Shown piece by piece: positions 52,464-61,747 of a DNA stretch of 64,000 bases. The DNA is from Pseudomonas sp. TH43 (GTDB lineage Bacteria > Pseudomonadota > Gammaproteobacteria > Pseudomonadales > Pseudomonadaceae), in assembly GCF_016650635.1 (NCBI RefSeq), contig NZ_JAEKFI010000004.1:2402501-2466500 (forward strand). Direction: 5' to 3'. How positions within the stretch are numbered: position 1 is the first letter of the stretch; every line of letters starts with the position of its first letter. Below the pieces are notes generated by a model. The model was not told the origin of the DNA. It made no database searches and saw only the letters and a program-made list of their open reading frames with translations. The position numbers and the translations under genes are program-made.

Positions 52464-53816
52464 CTAAGCCCCCAGAACACTTTGTCCACAGACCCGCAGC
52501 GCCTGCCCGGTGAACGCGCCGGTGCCCGGTTGCGCCAGCCATGCAACGGCTTCGGCGACGTCTTGCGGCAAGCCGCCCTGGCCCAGCGAACTCATGCGTC
52601 GCCCGGCCTCACGCAGGCCGAACGGGATGTGTGCGGTCATCTGGGTTTCAATGAAACCCGGCGCCACGGCGTTGATGCTGATGCCGCGTTCCTGCAGGGT
52701 TGGCGCCCACGCCTGGGCCAGGCCAATCAATCCGGCCTTGCTCGCGGCGTAGTTGGTTTGCCCGCGATTGCCGGCGATACCGCTGATCGAGGCGAGCAAA
52801 ATCACCCGCGCGTTGTCACGCAACGTACCGCTGTCAAGCAGGGCTTTGGTCAGCACTTGCGGCGCGTTGAGGTTGACGGCCAGTACCGCGTCCCAGAATT
52901 CCGGGGTCATGTTGGCCAGTGTTTTGTCGCGGTTGATCCCGGCGTTATGCACCAGAATGTCGAGGCCATCGGGCAGTTGTTCGATCAGTTGTGCACCCGC
53001 GTCTTCGGCACAGATATCGAGGGTGATGCTGCGCCCGCCGAGGCGTGCAGCGAGGGCGTCGAGATCGGTTTTTGCCGGAGGTACGTCGAGCAGGATCACT
53101 TCGGCACCGTCGCGTGCGAGGGTCTCGGCGATCGATGCGCCAATACCGCGGGCCGCACCGGTGATCAGTGCCTTGCGCCCGGCCAGCGGTCTCGTCCAGT
53201 CAGTCACTGGCGTTGCGCACGCGCTCAGGCGGATGACTTGTCCGGATACAAATGCACTTTTCGGCGAAAGGAAAAACCGCAGCGGGCCTTCCAGTTGATC
53301 CTCGGCACCGGCGCCGACGTAGATCAATTGCAGGGTGCCGCCGCTGCGCAGTTCCTTGGCCAACGAGCGCGAAAATCCTTCCAGTGCTCGCTGCGCACTG
53401 GACGCAAACGGATCAGCCAGGGTTTCCGGGGCGCGGCCGAGGATCACCAGATGCGCGCACGCCTCTAGATTTTTCATCAACGGCTGAAAAAATTCGCGCA
53501 ATTGTTTGAGCTGGTCGGTGTGCTGCAATTCGCTGGCATCGAACACCACGGCTTTGAGTTTCGGGCCGTGGCCGGGAATCCATTCGGTGGCCGTCGCCGG
53601 TTGCTCCCCGTAGCGGTAAATGCCATCGGTCAAACGATTGGCGAAGGCGCTGACGCGTTCGGCCAGTGGCCCGCCACCGATCAGCAGCGCGCCGTCCACC
53701 GGTCGCAGGCGTCCAGCCTGCCAGCGCTCCAGTCGCACCGGCGACGGCAGTCCCAGTGCGCCGACCAGACGATGGCCGATGGACGAGTTGGCGAAGTCGA
53801 TATAGCGGTCAGACAT
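52464..53816 (-). CDS. Long FabG-type 3-oxoacyl thioester reductase
   Basis: The 450-residue short-chain dehydrogenase is of the high-molecular-weight FabG class. An N-terminal degenerate Rossmann-like domain (about residues 1-205) is followed by a canonical SDR domain. NAD(P)H-binding TGAARGIG lies near residue 218, NAG near HNAGINRDKT, and the catalytic Ser/Tyr/Lys in LASISGIAG and YAASKAG. It resembles PA4786 and mycobacterial FabG4. It forms an operon with the MaoC-like gene (2-bp gap) and is divergent from the thiolase gene. Confidence 0.9.
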   Translation of the reverse strand: MSDRYIDFANSSIGHRLVGALGLPSPVRLERWQAGRLRPVDGALLIGGGPLAERVSAFANRLTDGIYRYGEQPATATEWIPGHGPKLKAVVFDASELQHTDQLKQLREFFQPLMKNLEACAHLVILGRAPETLADPFASSAQRALEGFSRSLAKELRSGGTLQLIYVGAGAEDQLEGPLRFFLSPKSAFVSGQVIRLSACATPVTDWTRPLAGRKALITGAARGIGASIAETLARDGAEVILLDVPPAKTDLDALAARLGGRSITLDICAEDAGAQLIEQLPDGLDILVHNAGINRDKTLANMTPEFWDAVLAVNLNAPQVLTKALLDSGTLRDNARVILLASISGIAGNRGQTNYAASKAGLIGLAQAWAPTLQERGISINAVAPGFIETQMTAHIPFGLREAGRRMSSLGQGGLPQDVAEAVAWLAQPGTGAFTGQALRVCGQSVLGA

Positions 53817-54169
53817 GGAACGCTCTCCAGAAGTTGGGGTTCAAAGTGTGGACTACCCACGGCAATCAATCGTTCGATCCACGCAATAAGGCCTACGCTA
53901 GAACAGCAGAGTAGTTGGCGACTGAAGGTTTTGTCGGCGAACACAAATTCAGCAACACAGCAGAACCCTTGTAGGAGTGACCCGTGGCGAGGGGATTCAT
54001 CCCCGTTCGGCTGCGAAGCAGTCGTAGAACCTGCACACGCGGTATTTCAAACAGACCGCGCTGCATGGAAAGGGGGCCGCTTCGCAGCCCAGCGGGGATA
54101 AATCCCCTCGCCACAGTGGCTCCTACAGAGAATCCAGGTGAATTCGATCAATTTGAAAAGGAGTTATTC
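53817..54169. other. 353-bp divergent region with a large REP pair
   Basis: Separates the fabG-like and thiolase genes. 53970-54128 is an inverted pair (GTGGCGAGGGGATT... facing ...AATCCCCTCGCCAC) of the same class as the 240-bp array, with outer GTAGGAG / CTCCTAC ends. Promoters for both genes must flank it; AAAAGGAG precedes the thiolase ATG. Confidence 0.7.
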
Positions 54170-55447
54170 ATGAGTCAGCTGCGCCGCGTCGCGATCATCG
54201 GCGGTAACCGTATTCCTTTCGCCCGCTCCAACGGGCCTTACGCTACCGCCAGCAATCAGGTGATGCTCACTGCTGCCCTCGAAGGCCTGATCGAACGTTA
54301 CAACCTGCACGGCCTGCGCATCGGCGAGGTGGTGGCAGGTGCGGTGCTGAAATTGTCACGAGATATGAACCTGACCCGTGAATGCGTGCTCGGCTCGCGC
54401 CTCTCGCCGGCCACCCCGGCGTATGACATTCAGCAAGCCTGTGGCACGGGTCTGGAAGCGGCCCTGCTGGTGGCCAACAAGATTGCGCTCGGACAGATCG
54501 ATTGCGGCATTGCCGGCGGCGTCGATACCACCTCCGATGCGCCGATCAGCGTCAGCGAAGGCTTGCGCAAAATCCTACTGCAAGCCAATCGCGCGAAGAC
54601 GACCGGCGACAAACTGAAAACCTTTCTGCAATTGCGCCCCAAACACCTCATCCCGGAGTTTCCGCGCAACGGCGAGCCACGCACCGGCCTGTCGATGGGC
54701 CAGCACTGCGAGCTCATGGCACAGACCTGGAACATCCCTCGCGAAGAGCAGGATCAACTGGCCCTCGAAAGCCACCACAAACTCGCTGCGTCCTACAGCG
54801 AAGGCTGGCACAACGACCTGATGACGCCGTTTCTCGGCCTGACCCGCGACAACAACCTGCGCCCGGATCTGACACTGGAAAAACTCGCCACGCTGAAACC
54901 GGCCTTCGAGAAAAGCGCCAAAGGCACGCTGACGGCGGGCAACTCCACACCGCTCACCGATGGCGCCTCGGTGGTGCTGCTCGGCAGCGAGGAATGGGCG
55001 AAAGAACGTGGCCTGCCGATCCTTGCCTACCTGCGCGACGGCGAAGCGGCGGCGGTGGATTTCGTCAACGGCGCGGAAGGGCTGCTGATGGCGCCGGCGT
55101 ACGCAGTGCCACGCTTGCTGGCCCGCAATGGCCTGACCTTGCAGGATTTTGATTACTACGAAATTCACGAGGCGTTCGCCGCGCAAGTGCTGTGTACGTT
55201 AAAAGCCTGGGAAGATCCCGAATACTGCAAAACCCGTCTGGGACTCGATGCGCCCTTGGGTTCGATTGATCGCAGCCGACTCAACGTCAAAGGCAGTTCC
55301 CTGGCGGCAGGGCATCCGTTTGCCGCAACCGGCGGACGGATCGTCGCCAACATGGCCAAATTGCTCGATGCGGCAGGCAAGGGCCGTGGCCTGATTTCGA
55401 TTTGCGCAGCAGGCGGCCAAGGCGTCACCGCCATTATCGAGCGCTAG
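54170..55447 (+). CDS. Acetyl-CoA C-acyltransferase (thiolase, FadI-like)
   Basis: The 425-residue thiolase starts at MSQLRRVAIIGGNRIPFARS after AAAAGGAG. The acylated nucleophile is C91 (QQACGTGLEA). The catalytic His is in EIHEAFAAQVL and GSSLAAGHPFAATGGR, and the second Cys in ICAAGGQG. The length and N-terminus resemble FadI/PA4785. Adjacent divergent reductase and hydratase genes suggest a beta-oxidation-like or chain-elongation module. Confidence 0.92.
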   Translation: MSQLRRVAIIGGNRIPFARSNGPYATASNQVMLTAALEGLIERYNLHGLRIGEVVAGAVLKLSRDMNLTRECVLGSRLSPATPAYDIQQACGTGLEAALLVANKIALGQIDCGIAGGVDTTSDAPISVSEGLRKILLQANRAKTTGDKLKTFLQLRPKHLIPEFPRNGEPRTGLSMGQHCELMAQTWNIPREEQDQLALESHHKLAASYSEGWHNDLMTPFLGLTRDNNLRPDLTLEKLATLKPAFEKSAKGTLTAGNSTPLTDGASVVLLGSEEWAKERGLPILAYLRDGEAAAVDFVNGAEGLLMAPAYAVPRLLARNGLTLQDFDYYEIHEAFAAQVLCTLKAWEDPEYCKTRLGLDAPLGSIDRSRLNVKGSSLAAGHPFAATGGRIVANMAKLLDAAGKGRGLISICAAGGQGVTAIIER

Positions 55448-55448
55448 A

Positions 55449-55504
55449 AAAGCCCCTCACCCTAACCCTCTCCGGGAGGGGGAGGGCTGGGGTGAGGGTG
55501 TTTT
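55449..55504 (+). terminator. C/G-rich hairpin after the thiolase gene
   Basis: CCCTCACCCTAACCCTCTCC pairs imperfectly with GGAGGGGGAGGG...GGGTGAGGG and is followed by TTTT. This sequence type recurs in pseudomonads as a dispersed terminator-like repeat. Confidence 0.65.
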
Positions 55505-55716
55505 CTGACCCGATGTCAGATTCTGTCGCAAATGCCCTCAACACCGATCAGCAACATTTACCACCGCCTCGGCTATGATTCGCCGCGGTCAGATTTTCGG
55601 CACAGTGTGTGCATTCACAGATTCACAGGTCGGCAACCCCTCCCCGAGAGGCGAGGATTGCCGTATAACGAGTGACATTCGCGTGTTTGGTAATAAAGGA
55701 CCCACAATAAAAGCTG

Positions 55717-56613
55717 ATGAAGACTCCAAAACGCATTGAACCGCTGATCGAAGACGGTCTGGTTGACGAGGTGCTGCGCCCACTGATGAGTGGCAAAGAA
55801 GCAGCTGTTTATGTGGTGCGCTGCGGCAATCAGTTACGTTGCGCAAAAGTCTACAAGGAGGCGAATAAACGCAGTTTCCGCCAGGCAGCCGAGTATCAGG
55901 AAGGCCGCAAGGTTCGTAACAGCCGACAGGCGCGGGCGATGGCCAAGGGCTCAAAATTCGGTCGAAAAGAGACCGAGGATGCCTGGCAGAATGCCGAAGT
56001 AGCGGCTTTGTTCCGTCTGGCCGGCGCGGGTGTGCGGGTGCCCAAGCCTTATGACTTCCTCGACGGCGTGCTGTTGATGGAACTGGTGGCCGACGAGTAC
56101 GGCGACGCTGCGCCGCGTCTGAACGACGTGGTGCTCGAACCGGACCAGGCGCGCGAATATCACGCGTTCCTGATTTCGCAGATCGTGCTGATGTTGTGTA
56201 CCGGCCTGGTGCACGGTGACCTCTCGGAGTTCAACGTGCTGCTGACGCCGACCGGCCCGGTCATCATCGACCTGCCGCAAGCGGTCGACGCTGCTGGCAA
56301 CAACCACGCGTTCAGCATGCTCGAGCGAGACGTTGGCAACATGGCTTCTTATTTCGGGCGTTTTGCCCCGGAGTTGAGGCAGACCAAGTACGCCAAGGAA
56401 ATGTGGGCGCTGTACGAAGCCGGCACCTTGCACCCGGCCAGCGTGCTGACCGGCGAGTTCGATGATCCGGAAGACCTGGCCGATGTTGGCGGGGTGCTGC
56501 GCGAGATCGAAGCGGCGCGGCTGGATGAGGAGCGCAAACAGGCGATCCGTGCGGCGGACGACGAGCCGAAAGGCAAGTCCGACGAACCGCCTCCACCGCC
56601 GTGGATGCAGTAA
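55717..56613 (+). CDS. RIO1-family serine protein kinase
   Basis: The 298-residue bacterial RIO kinase resembles PA4780. The nucleotide-binding region is PLMSGKEAAVYVVRCGNQLRCAKVYKEANKRSFR. The RIO flexible segment follows (AMAKGSKFGRKETEDAWQNAE). The catalytic loop is LVHGDLSEFNVLL with its Asp, and the metal-binding Asp is in VIIDLPQAVD. The C-terminus is Glu/Lys-rich with a Pro run. Substrates are unknown. The gene is monocistronic with a strong terminator. Confidence 0.9.
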   Translation: MKTPKRIEPLIEDGLVDEVLRPLMSGKEAAVYVVRCGNQLRCAKVYKEANKRSFRQAAEYQEGRKVRNSRQARAMAKGSKFGRKETEDAWQNAEVAALFRLAGAGVRVPKPYDFLDGVLLMELVADEYGDAAPRLNDVVLEPDQAREYHAFLISQIVLMLCTGLVHGDLSEFNVLLTPTGPVIIDLPQAVDAAGNNHAFSMLERDVGNMASYFGRFAPELRQTKYAKEMWALYEAGTLHPASVLTGEFDDPEDLADVGGVLREIEAARLDEERKQAIRAADDEPKGKSDEPPPPPWMQ

Positions 56614-56625
56614 CCGCTTAAACAG

Positions 56626-56650
56626 AAACCCGGCTTCGGCCGGGTTTTTT
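56626..56650 (+). terminator. Intrinsic terminator of the RIO kinase gene
   Basis: AAACCCGGC-TTCG-GCCGGGTTT followed by TTT, 13 bp after the stop codon. Confidence 0.9.
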
Positions 56651-56674
56651 GTGTGCAGAACAGCAGAAATCCCT

Positions 56675-56765
56675 TGCAGGAACAGAGCTTGCTCGCGAAA
56701 GCGCTGCGTCTGCCAATATGATGGTGACTGACACGCCCCCTTCGCGAGCAAGCTTTGCTCCTGCA
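56675..56765. repeat. REPIN, GAGCTTGCTCGCGAA class
   Basis: TGCAGGAACAGAGCTTGCTCGCG faces CGCGAGCAAGCTTTGCTCCTGCA. A single REP half of the GCTGCGATC class (56785-56817) follows directly before the MFS gene. Confidence 0.8.
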
Positions 56766-56827
56766 GTGGATATAAAAGGGCCAGATCAAAAGATCGCAGC
56801 CCGCGGCAGCTCCTACAAGGATCGTAT

Positions 56828-58036
56828 GTGAGTACTTTACGCAACACCCACCTGATCATCACCGCTCGGCTGATTTCCGATTTCGGCGCCTTCCTCAACA
56901 TGGTTGCGCTGGCCACCTACGTCTACCTGCTGAGCAACAGCGCCATGAGCGTCGGGATTTTCCTCGCCAGTCGCGTCGGCGGGGGGATTTTTGCCAGTCT
57001 GGTGGGCACTCGCTTTTACCGACGCTGGAATGGCCGCGTACCGCTGATTGCGTTCGATCTGTTGCGCGCCGGTTTGCTCGGTCTGCTGCTGATCACGCCG
57101 GTCAGTCTGCAAGGGCTGTTGCTGCCGGTGATTGCCTTCGGTCTGGGCTTCGGCAATTCGATGTTCGCGATTGGCTTGAACAGCCAGTTACCGCGGCTGA
57201 TACCCGCCGAGCAGTTGCTCAAGGCCAACGCCTGGATCACCTCGGCCTCTTCGGCCGCGATGGTCGGCGGCAGTCTGGTCTCGGGATTGCTGGTGGCCGG
57301 TTTTGGTTTCGAAACGGTGTTCGCCCTGAACGCACTGACGTACTTGCTGGCGGCGCTGTTGATCGTGCCGTTGCGTTTCGAAAAACCGACCCTGCACGGA
57401 GAACCCGAACGCGGCGAATGGTCAGCGCTCAAACAGGGCTTGCGCAGTGCTCCGGTGGTTGCCGCGATGCTTGCGGTGACGATGGCCGACACCTTGGGCA
57501 GCGCGGCGCACAACGTTGGTTTTCCGATTATCTCGAAGCTGCTGAGCCCCGATTCAGCCAGCACCACGCTAGGCCTGATGCTCGCCGTGTGGGCCAGTGG
57601 CAAACTGCTCGGCGCGCGCATCGCCAGTCGTCTCAAGGGCTCGGACAACATCCATCTGGAGCGGCGGTTTTTCTTCGGCGTGGCGCTGATGTCCTGCGGG
57701 TTCATCCTGATGTTCCAGCAGCACAGCCTGTACGGATTGCTGTTGTTTTCCCTGCCAGCGGGATTGGGTGACGGCTTTTCCGAAGTCGGCCTGATGTCAC
57801 GCCTGCAACGTGAACCCGAGCATTTGCGCTTGCCGATCTTCAGCTTTCTGACTCTGCTGCAAATGACCGGGTTCGGCATCGGCATGCTGGTCGCCGCACC
57901 GTTTTACGCCTGGTGGACACCGGGTGCCGTGGTCTTGCTATTCCACGGCATTCCGCTTTGCACATTGCTGACGGTAAAAATATTGGCCATCAAGCGCGAG
58001 CGGGTTGCGCGCAGCAGCCCGACGCCAGTTCCTTGA
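56828..58036 (+). CDS. MFS transporter
   Basis: The 402-residue major facilitator has about 12 hydrophobic helices. GTG start at 56828 with AAGGA upstream (just after a REP half). N-terminal RLISDFGAFLNMVALATYVYLL and the loop FYRRWNGRVPLIAFDLLRA are typical of the DHA3/MFS_3-like exporters. No substrate can be assigned. Its 3' end overlaps the convergent cueR gene by 47 bp. Confidence 0.85.
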   Translation: MSTLRNTHLIITARLISDFGAFLNMVALATYVYLLSNSAMSVGIFLASRVGGGIFASLVGTRFYRRWNGRVPLIAFDLLRAGLLGLLLITPVSLQGLLLPVIAFGLGFGNSMFAIGLNSQLPRLIPAEQLLKANAWITSASSAAMVGGSLVSGLLVAGFGFETVFALNALTYLLAALLIVPLRFEKPTLHGEPERGEWSALKQGLRSAPVVAAMLAVTMADTLGSAAHNVGFPIISKLLSPDSASTTLGLMLAVWASGKLLGARIASRLKGSDNIHLERRFFFGVALMSCGFILMFQQHSLYGLLLFSLPAGLGDGFSEVGLMSRLQREPEHLRLPIFSFLTLLQMTGFGIGMLVAAPFYAWWTPGAVVLLFHGIPLCTLLTVKILAIKRERVARSSPTPVP

Positions 58037-58403
58037 GGATCGGGCAGTCCGGGCGGTGGTCGCCGTTGCAGTGCTCGACCAGATCTTGCAGGGTGTCGCG
58101 CAGTTCGCCGAGTTCGCGGATCTTTTGATTGAGCTCGTCGATGTGCTGACGCGCCAGCGCTTTCACATCGGCGCTGGCGCGTTGCCGGTCCTGCCAGAGC
58201 GTCAACAGCTTGCCGACTTCCTCCAGCGAGAAACCCAAGTCGCGTGAGCGCTTGATGAACGCCAGGGTGTGCAAGTCATCGCCGCTGTAAATCCGATAAC
58301 CGCTGTCAGTGCGATGGGCTGCCTTGAGCAGGCCGATCGACTCGTAATAGCGGATCATTTTTGCGCTGAGGCCACTGTGCCGGGCCGCTTCGCCGATGTT
58401 CAT
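57990..58403 (-). CDS. cueR: Copper-responsive MerR-family regulator CueR
   Basis: The 137-residue activator has the MerR winged helix (MNIGEAARHSGLSAKMIRYYESIGLL), a dimer coiled coil and the metal loop C112-x7-C120 (CNGDHRPDC), which matches E. coli CueR numbering, plus a C-terminal CC pair (130-131). It senses Cu(I) and activates promoters with long spacers. The start overlaps the copA stop by 4 nt, so activator and pump are one operon. Matching CueR boxes are present at copA and copZ. Confidence 0.95.
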   Translation of the reverse strand: MNIGEAARHSGLSAKMIRYYESIGLLKAAHRTDSGYRIYSGDDLHTLAFIKRSRDLGFSLEEVGKLLTLWQDRQRASADVKALARQHIDELNQKIRELGELRDTLQDLVEHCNGDHRPDCPILKELASGCCAQPARA

Positions 58404-60793
58404 CGGTGCTCCTCCAGATCCTTGGGTTTCCAGGTTTTCAACAGTAGCGCATTGCTCACCACGCTGACGCTCGACAGCGCCATTGCCGCCCCGGCCAGCA
58501 CCGGGTTGAGGAAGCCGAACGCCGCCAGCGGAATGCCGATCAGGTTATAGACGAAGGCCCAGAACAGGTTCTGACGAATCTTCGCGTAGGTCTTGCGGCT
58601 GATCTCCAGCGCGGCCGGCACCAGCCGTGGATCGCCGCGCATCAGGGTGATACCGGCCGCGTGCATCGCGACGTCGGTGCCGCCGCCCATGGCGATACCG
58701 ATGTCTGCAGCGGCGAGGGCCGGGGCGTCGTTGATGCCGTCGCCGACCATGGCGACCACGCCGGTTTTTTTCAGCTCGGCGACGGTGGCGGCTTTGTCCG
58801 CTGGCAATACTTCAGCGTGGACATTGCTGATGCCCAAGGCCTCAGCGACTACGCGGGCGCTGCCTTTGTTGTCTCCGGTCAGCAGATGGCTGTGAATACC
58901 ACGGGCGGCGAGTTGCTGCACGGCTTCCAGCGCGCCCGGTTTCAAGGTGTCACCGAAGGCGAACAAACCTAGCACTTTCGGCTCAGGAGTTTGCTCGATC
59001 AACCATGAGAGAGTGCGGCCTTCGGCCTCCCAGGCATTGGCGGATTCACTCAGGCTGCCGGCGTTCAAACCGTTTTCTTCGAGCATTCGCCGATTGCCCA
59101 GCGCCAGACGCCGGCCATCAAGACTGCCGGCAATGCCGCGGCCGGTCAGCGATTGGCTGTCACTGATATCGGGCACCTGCAGATCCCGCTCGGCAGCGGC
59201 ATCGAGCACCGCTTTGGCCAGTGGGTGTTCGCTGCCACGTTGCAAGGCACCGGCGAGTCTCAGCAGGTTGTTTTCATCAGCATCGACCGCACTGAAATGG
59301 GCGATGCGAGGAGTGCCGGACGTCAGCGTGCCGGTCTTGTCGAATACCACGCTGCTGACTTCATGGGCGCGCTCGAGCGCTTCGGCGTCCTTGATCAGAA
59401 TGCCGTGACGTGCGGCCACGCCGGTACCGGCCATGATCGCGGTCGGCGTGGCAAGGCCGAGGGCGCAGGGGCAGGCGATCACCAACACCGCGACAGCGTT
59501 GATCAGCGCGGTTTCCAGCGGTGCGCCGTACAGCCACCAGCCGATCAGGGTGGCCAGGGCCAGCACCAATACGGTCGGCACGAACACCTGGCTGACTTTA
59601 TCCACCAGTTTCTGGATCGGCGCTTTCGCCGCTTGTGCGTCCTCGACCAGCCGAATGATGCGCGCCAGCACGGTTTCCGCGCCCAGCGCCTGAGTGCGCA
59701 CCAGCAAACGACCTTCGCCGTTGATCGCGCCACCGGTAACCTTGTCGCCCGGTTGTTTCGGCACCGGCAGGCTCTCGCCGCTGATCAGCGCTTCGTCGGC
59801 GTGGCTTTGGCCTTCGAGCACTTCGCCGTCGACGGGGAAGCGTTCGCCGGGTTTGACCAGCACCAGATCGTTGAGGCGCAGGGCGCTGATGGCGACTTCC
59901 TGCTCGCGGCCGTCGAGCACTTGAATCGCCCGTTCCGGCCGCAAGGCTTCGAGGGCGCGGATGGCGCTGGCGGTCTGGCGTTTGGCGCGGCTTTCGAGGT
60001 ATTTACCGAGCAACACCAGGGCGATGACCACTGCCGACGCTTCGAAATACAGATGTGGCATGCGCCCGGCGGCGGTGGCCCACTCATAAAGACTCAAACC
60101 GTAACCGGCACTGGTGCCGAGGGCGACGAGCAAGTCCATGTTGCCGGCCCCGGCGCGTACGGCTTTCCACGCGGCGACGTAGAAGCGTGCGCCGAAGATG
60201 AATTGCACCGGCGTGGCGAGGACGAATTGTGCCCAGGCCGGGAGCATCCAATGGATGCCGAACGGTTGCAGCAACATCGGCGCTACCAGCGGCAGCGCGA
60301 GGGCGATCGCGCAGATCAATGCCCAGCGCTCATGCTTCAGGCGTTGTTGCTGATTATCGGCGTGTGGCTGTTCGGCTTGCCAGACGCTGGCCGAATAGCC
60401 GGCCTTGCTCACCGCATCGAGCAGCGCCTGCGCATCGACCTGACCGAGCAGTTCGAGGTGCGCACGCTCGCTGGCCAGGTTGACGCTGACGCTTTTAACG
60501 CCGGGGACTTTGTTCAAAGCGCGCTCGACGCGACCCACACAGGACGCGCAGGTCATGCCGTCGATGCTCAGTTCGAGCGTTTGCTGCGGCACGCTGTAAC
60601 CGGCGCGCTCTACGGCTTCCATCAAGGCCGGAAGACTGTCGCCGGGCGCTTCCACTCGGGCCTGCTCGGTGGCGAGGTTGACGCTGACGGCACTGGCGCC
60701 GCTGACTTTGCTCAAGGCGCGCTCGACACGCCCGGCGCAACTGGCGCAGGTCATGCCGGCAATCGGCAGATCGAACGTGATGGAATCGGACAT
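58400..60793 (-). CDS. copA: Copper(I)-exporting P-type ATPase
   Basis: The 797-residue P1B ATPase has two N-terminal HMA domains, each with GMTCASC (cysteines 16/19 in the first). The transmembrane CPC motif is in VIACPCALGLATPT. The phosphorylation site is DKTGTLTSG, and GDGINDAPAL closes the hinge. It exports cytoplasmic Cu(I) to the periplasm. It heads the copA-cueR operon under a CueR box. Note ISGESLPVPKQPG in the actuator domain in place of TGE (here SGES), normal for this class. Confidence 0.96.
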   Translation of the reverse strand: MSDSITFDLPIAGMTCASCAGRVERALSKVSGASAVSVNLATEQARVEAPGDSLPALMEAVERAGYSVPQQTLELSIDGMTCASCVGRVERALNKVPGVKSVSVNLASERAHLELLGQVDAQALLDAVSKAGYSASVWQAEQPHADNQQQRLKHERWALICAIALALPLVAPMLLQPFGIHWMLPAWAQFVLATPVQFIFGARFYVAAWKAVRAGAGNMDLLVALGTSAGYGLSLYEWATAAGRMPHLYFEASAVVIALVLLGKYLESRAKRQTASAIRALEALRPERAIQVLDGREQEVAISALRLNDLVLVKPGERFPVDGEVLEGQSHADEALISGESLPVPKQPGDKVTGGAINGEGRLLVRTQALGAETVLARIIRLVEDAQAAKAPIQKLVDKVSQVFVPTVLVLALATLIGWWLYGAPLETALINAVAVLVIACPCALGLATPTAIMAGTGVAARHGILIKDAEALERAHEVSSVVFDKTGTLTSGTPRIAHFSAVDADENNLLRLAGALQRGSEHPLAKAVLDAAAERDLQVPDISDSQSLTGRGIAGSLDGRRLALGNRRMLEENGLNAGSLSESANAWEAEGRTLSWLIEQTPEPKVLGLFAFGDTLKPGALEAVQQLAARGIHSHLLTGDNKGSARVVAEALGISNVHAEVLPADKAATVAELKKTGVVAMVGDGINDAPALAAADIGIAMGGGTDVAMHAAGITLMRGDPRLVPAALEISRKTYAKIRQNLFWAFVYNLIGIPLAAFGFLNPVLAGAAMALSSVSVVSNALLLKTWKPKDLEEHR

Positions 60794-60830
60794 CGGTCGT
60801 ACTCCCTGTAGTAGATGCCTACAAGGATCA

Positions 60831-60851
60831 ACCTTGCCATGCGGGCAAGGT
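60831..60851 (-). promoter_or_regulatory. CueR box of copA
   Basis: A perfect dyad with ACCTTGCC / GGCAAGGT arms and a 5-bp centre (21 bp). On the minus strand a TTGACC -35 at 60854-60849 lies 19 bp from a GATCCT -10, the long spacer that CueR requires. Confidence 0.88.
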
Positions 60852-60897
60852 CAAGCGCCAATCTTTACTCGAACGGCGTACATCGTCTTTGATCTTC

Positions 60898-60987
60898 TGT
60901 AGGAGCAAAGCTTGCTCGCGAAGGCGTGCTATCAGACATACGAAACTGACTGAAACACTGACTTCGCGAGCAAGCTTTGCTCCTACA
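60898..60987. repeat. REPIN, AAGCTTGCTCGCGAA class
   Basis: TGTAGGAGCAAAGCTTGCTCGCGAAG faces CTTCGCGAGCAAGCTTTGCTCCTACA with perfect 26-bp arms, between copA and the unknown secreted protein gene. Confidence 0.9.
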
Positions 60988-61001
60988 AGAGTGAGGGTGA
61001 C

Positions 61002-61385
61002 TCAATACTCGAGGGCAGCGGGTCGCAGGTACAGGCCTTTGGCCGATGTTGCGATCCGGTACTTCAGCACATCGCCGGCCTTCAGCGAGATCTCCTGCGC
61101 CGGCGGTGCCAGCATGCCCGGCTGACACCCCGGAACCTGACCAGGCTCAAGCTTCAGACGTATGGAAAACGTACCGTGCTGCAGGTTGAACGAGGTCGAC
61201 TGCTCCTGCAGCAGACGCCCGGCAAACTGATCCTGGATATACACGCCAATCTCGCAGGACGTCGGCACTTCGAGGCGTTCGCGCGAGATGATCAGAACGG
61301 CGTAGTCCTCGCCGGTCGCATTGGCCTGAGGCATGGCGGCAAAGAGGCTGAGGCAGGCAAACAGGCTGAAAGCTGACCAGCGCAT
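61002..61385 (-). CDS. Secreted protein of unknown function in the copper cluster
   Basis: The 127-residue protein starts at MRWSAFSLFACLSLFAAMPQ after CAGGAGATTCAGCC, giving a signal peptide cut near residue 24. A longer in-frame start is unlikely. The mature part is beta-rich and has two cysteines (in PTSCEIGVYI and VPGCQPG) that could form a disulfide. No His/Met cluster for copper was seen. It is divergent from copZ and shares its 150-bp promoter region with the CueR box, so copper control is possible but unproven. Confidence 0.75.
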   Translation of the reverse strand: MRWSAFSLFACLSLFAAMPQANATGEDYAVLIISRERLEVPTSCEIGVYIQDQFAGRLLQEQSTSFNLQHGTFSIRLKLEPGQVPGCQPGMLAPPAQEISLKAGDVLKYRIATSAKGLYLRPAALEY

Positions 61386-61475
61386 GGCTGAATCTCCTGA
61401 ATTTAGGTCATTGATGCACGCAGCTTGGCCGAGCGCGGCGCCGATTGCCAGCCCGGCAGTTAATTCCAGAACTTG

Positions 61476-61496
61476 ACCTTGCCATGATGGCAAGCT
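61476..61496 (+). promoter_or_regulatory. CueR box of copZ
   Basis: ACCTTGCC and GGCAAGCT arms (one mismatch to the copA box), overlapping a TTGACC -35 at 61473-61478 and 19 bp from a weak GAGACT -10. Confidence 0.85.
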
Positions 61497-61533
61497 CGAG
61501 ACTGCCGGCAACCTCACTCAAAGGAGTCATTCC

Positions 61534-61731
61534 ATGCAAGTGTTCAATGTTCAGGGCATGTCTTGTGGTCACTGCGTCAAGGCCATCACTAACGCGGTGC
61601 AGGCTAAAGATCCGGCGGCTAGCGTGCGCATCGATCTGGCGGCGAAAGAGGTCGGCGTCGAAAGTGCGCTGAGTGCCGAGCAGGTGATCGAGGTCATCAG
61701 CGAAGAAGGTTACGCCGTCAAACTTGCCTGA
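61534..61731 (+). CDS. copZ: Copper chaperone CopZ
   Basis: The 65-residue HMA protein has the copper motif MSCGHC (C11, C14), the usual ferredoxin-like length and EEGYAV near its end. It carries Cu(I) to CopA or CueR in the cytoplasm. AAAGGAG lies before the ATG. Control by CueR is supported by the box upstream. Confidence 0.94.
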   Translation: MQVFNVQGMSCGHCVKAITNAVQAKDPAASVRIDLAAKEVGVESALSAEQVIEVISEEGYAVKLA

Positions 61732-61747
61732 TCGCCCCCGAAGCAAG

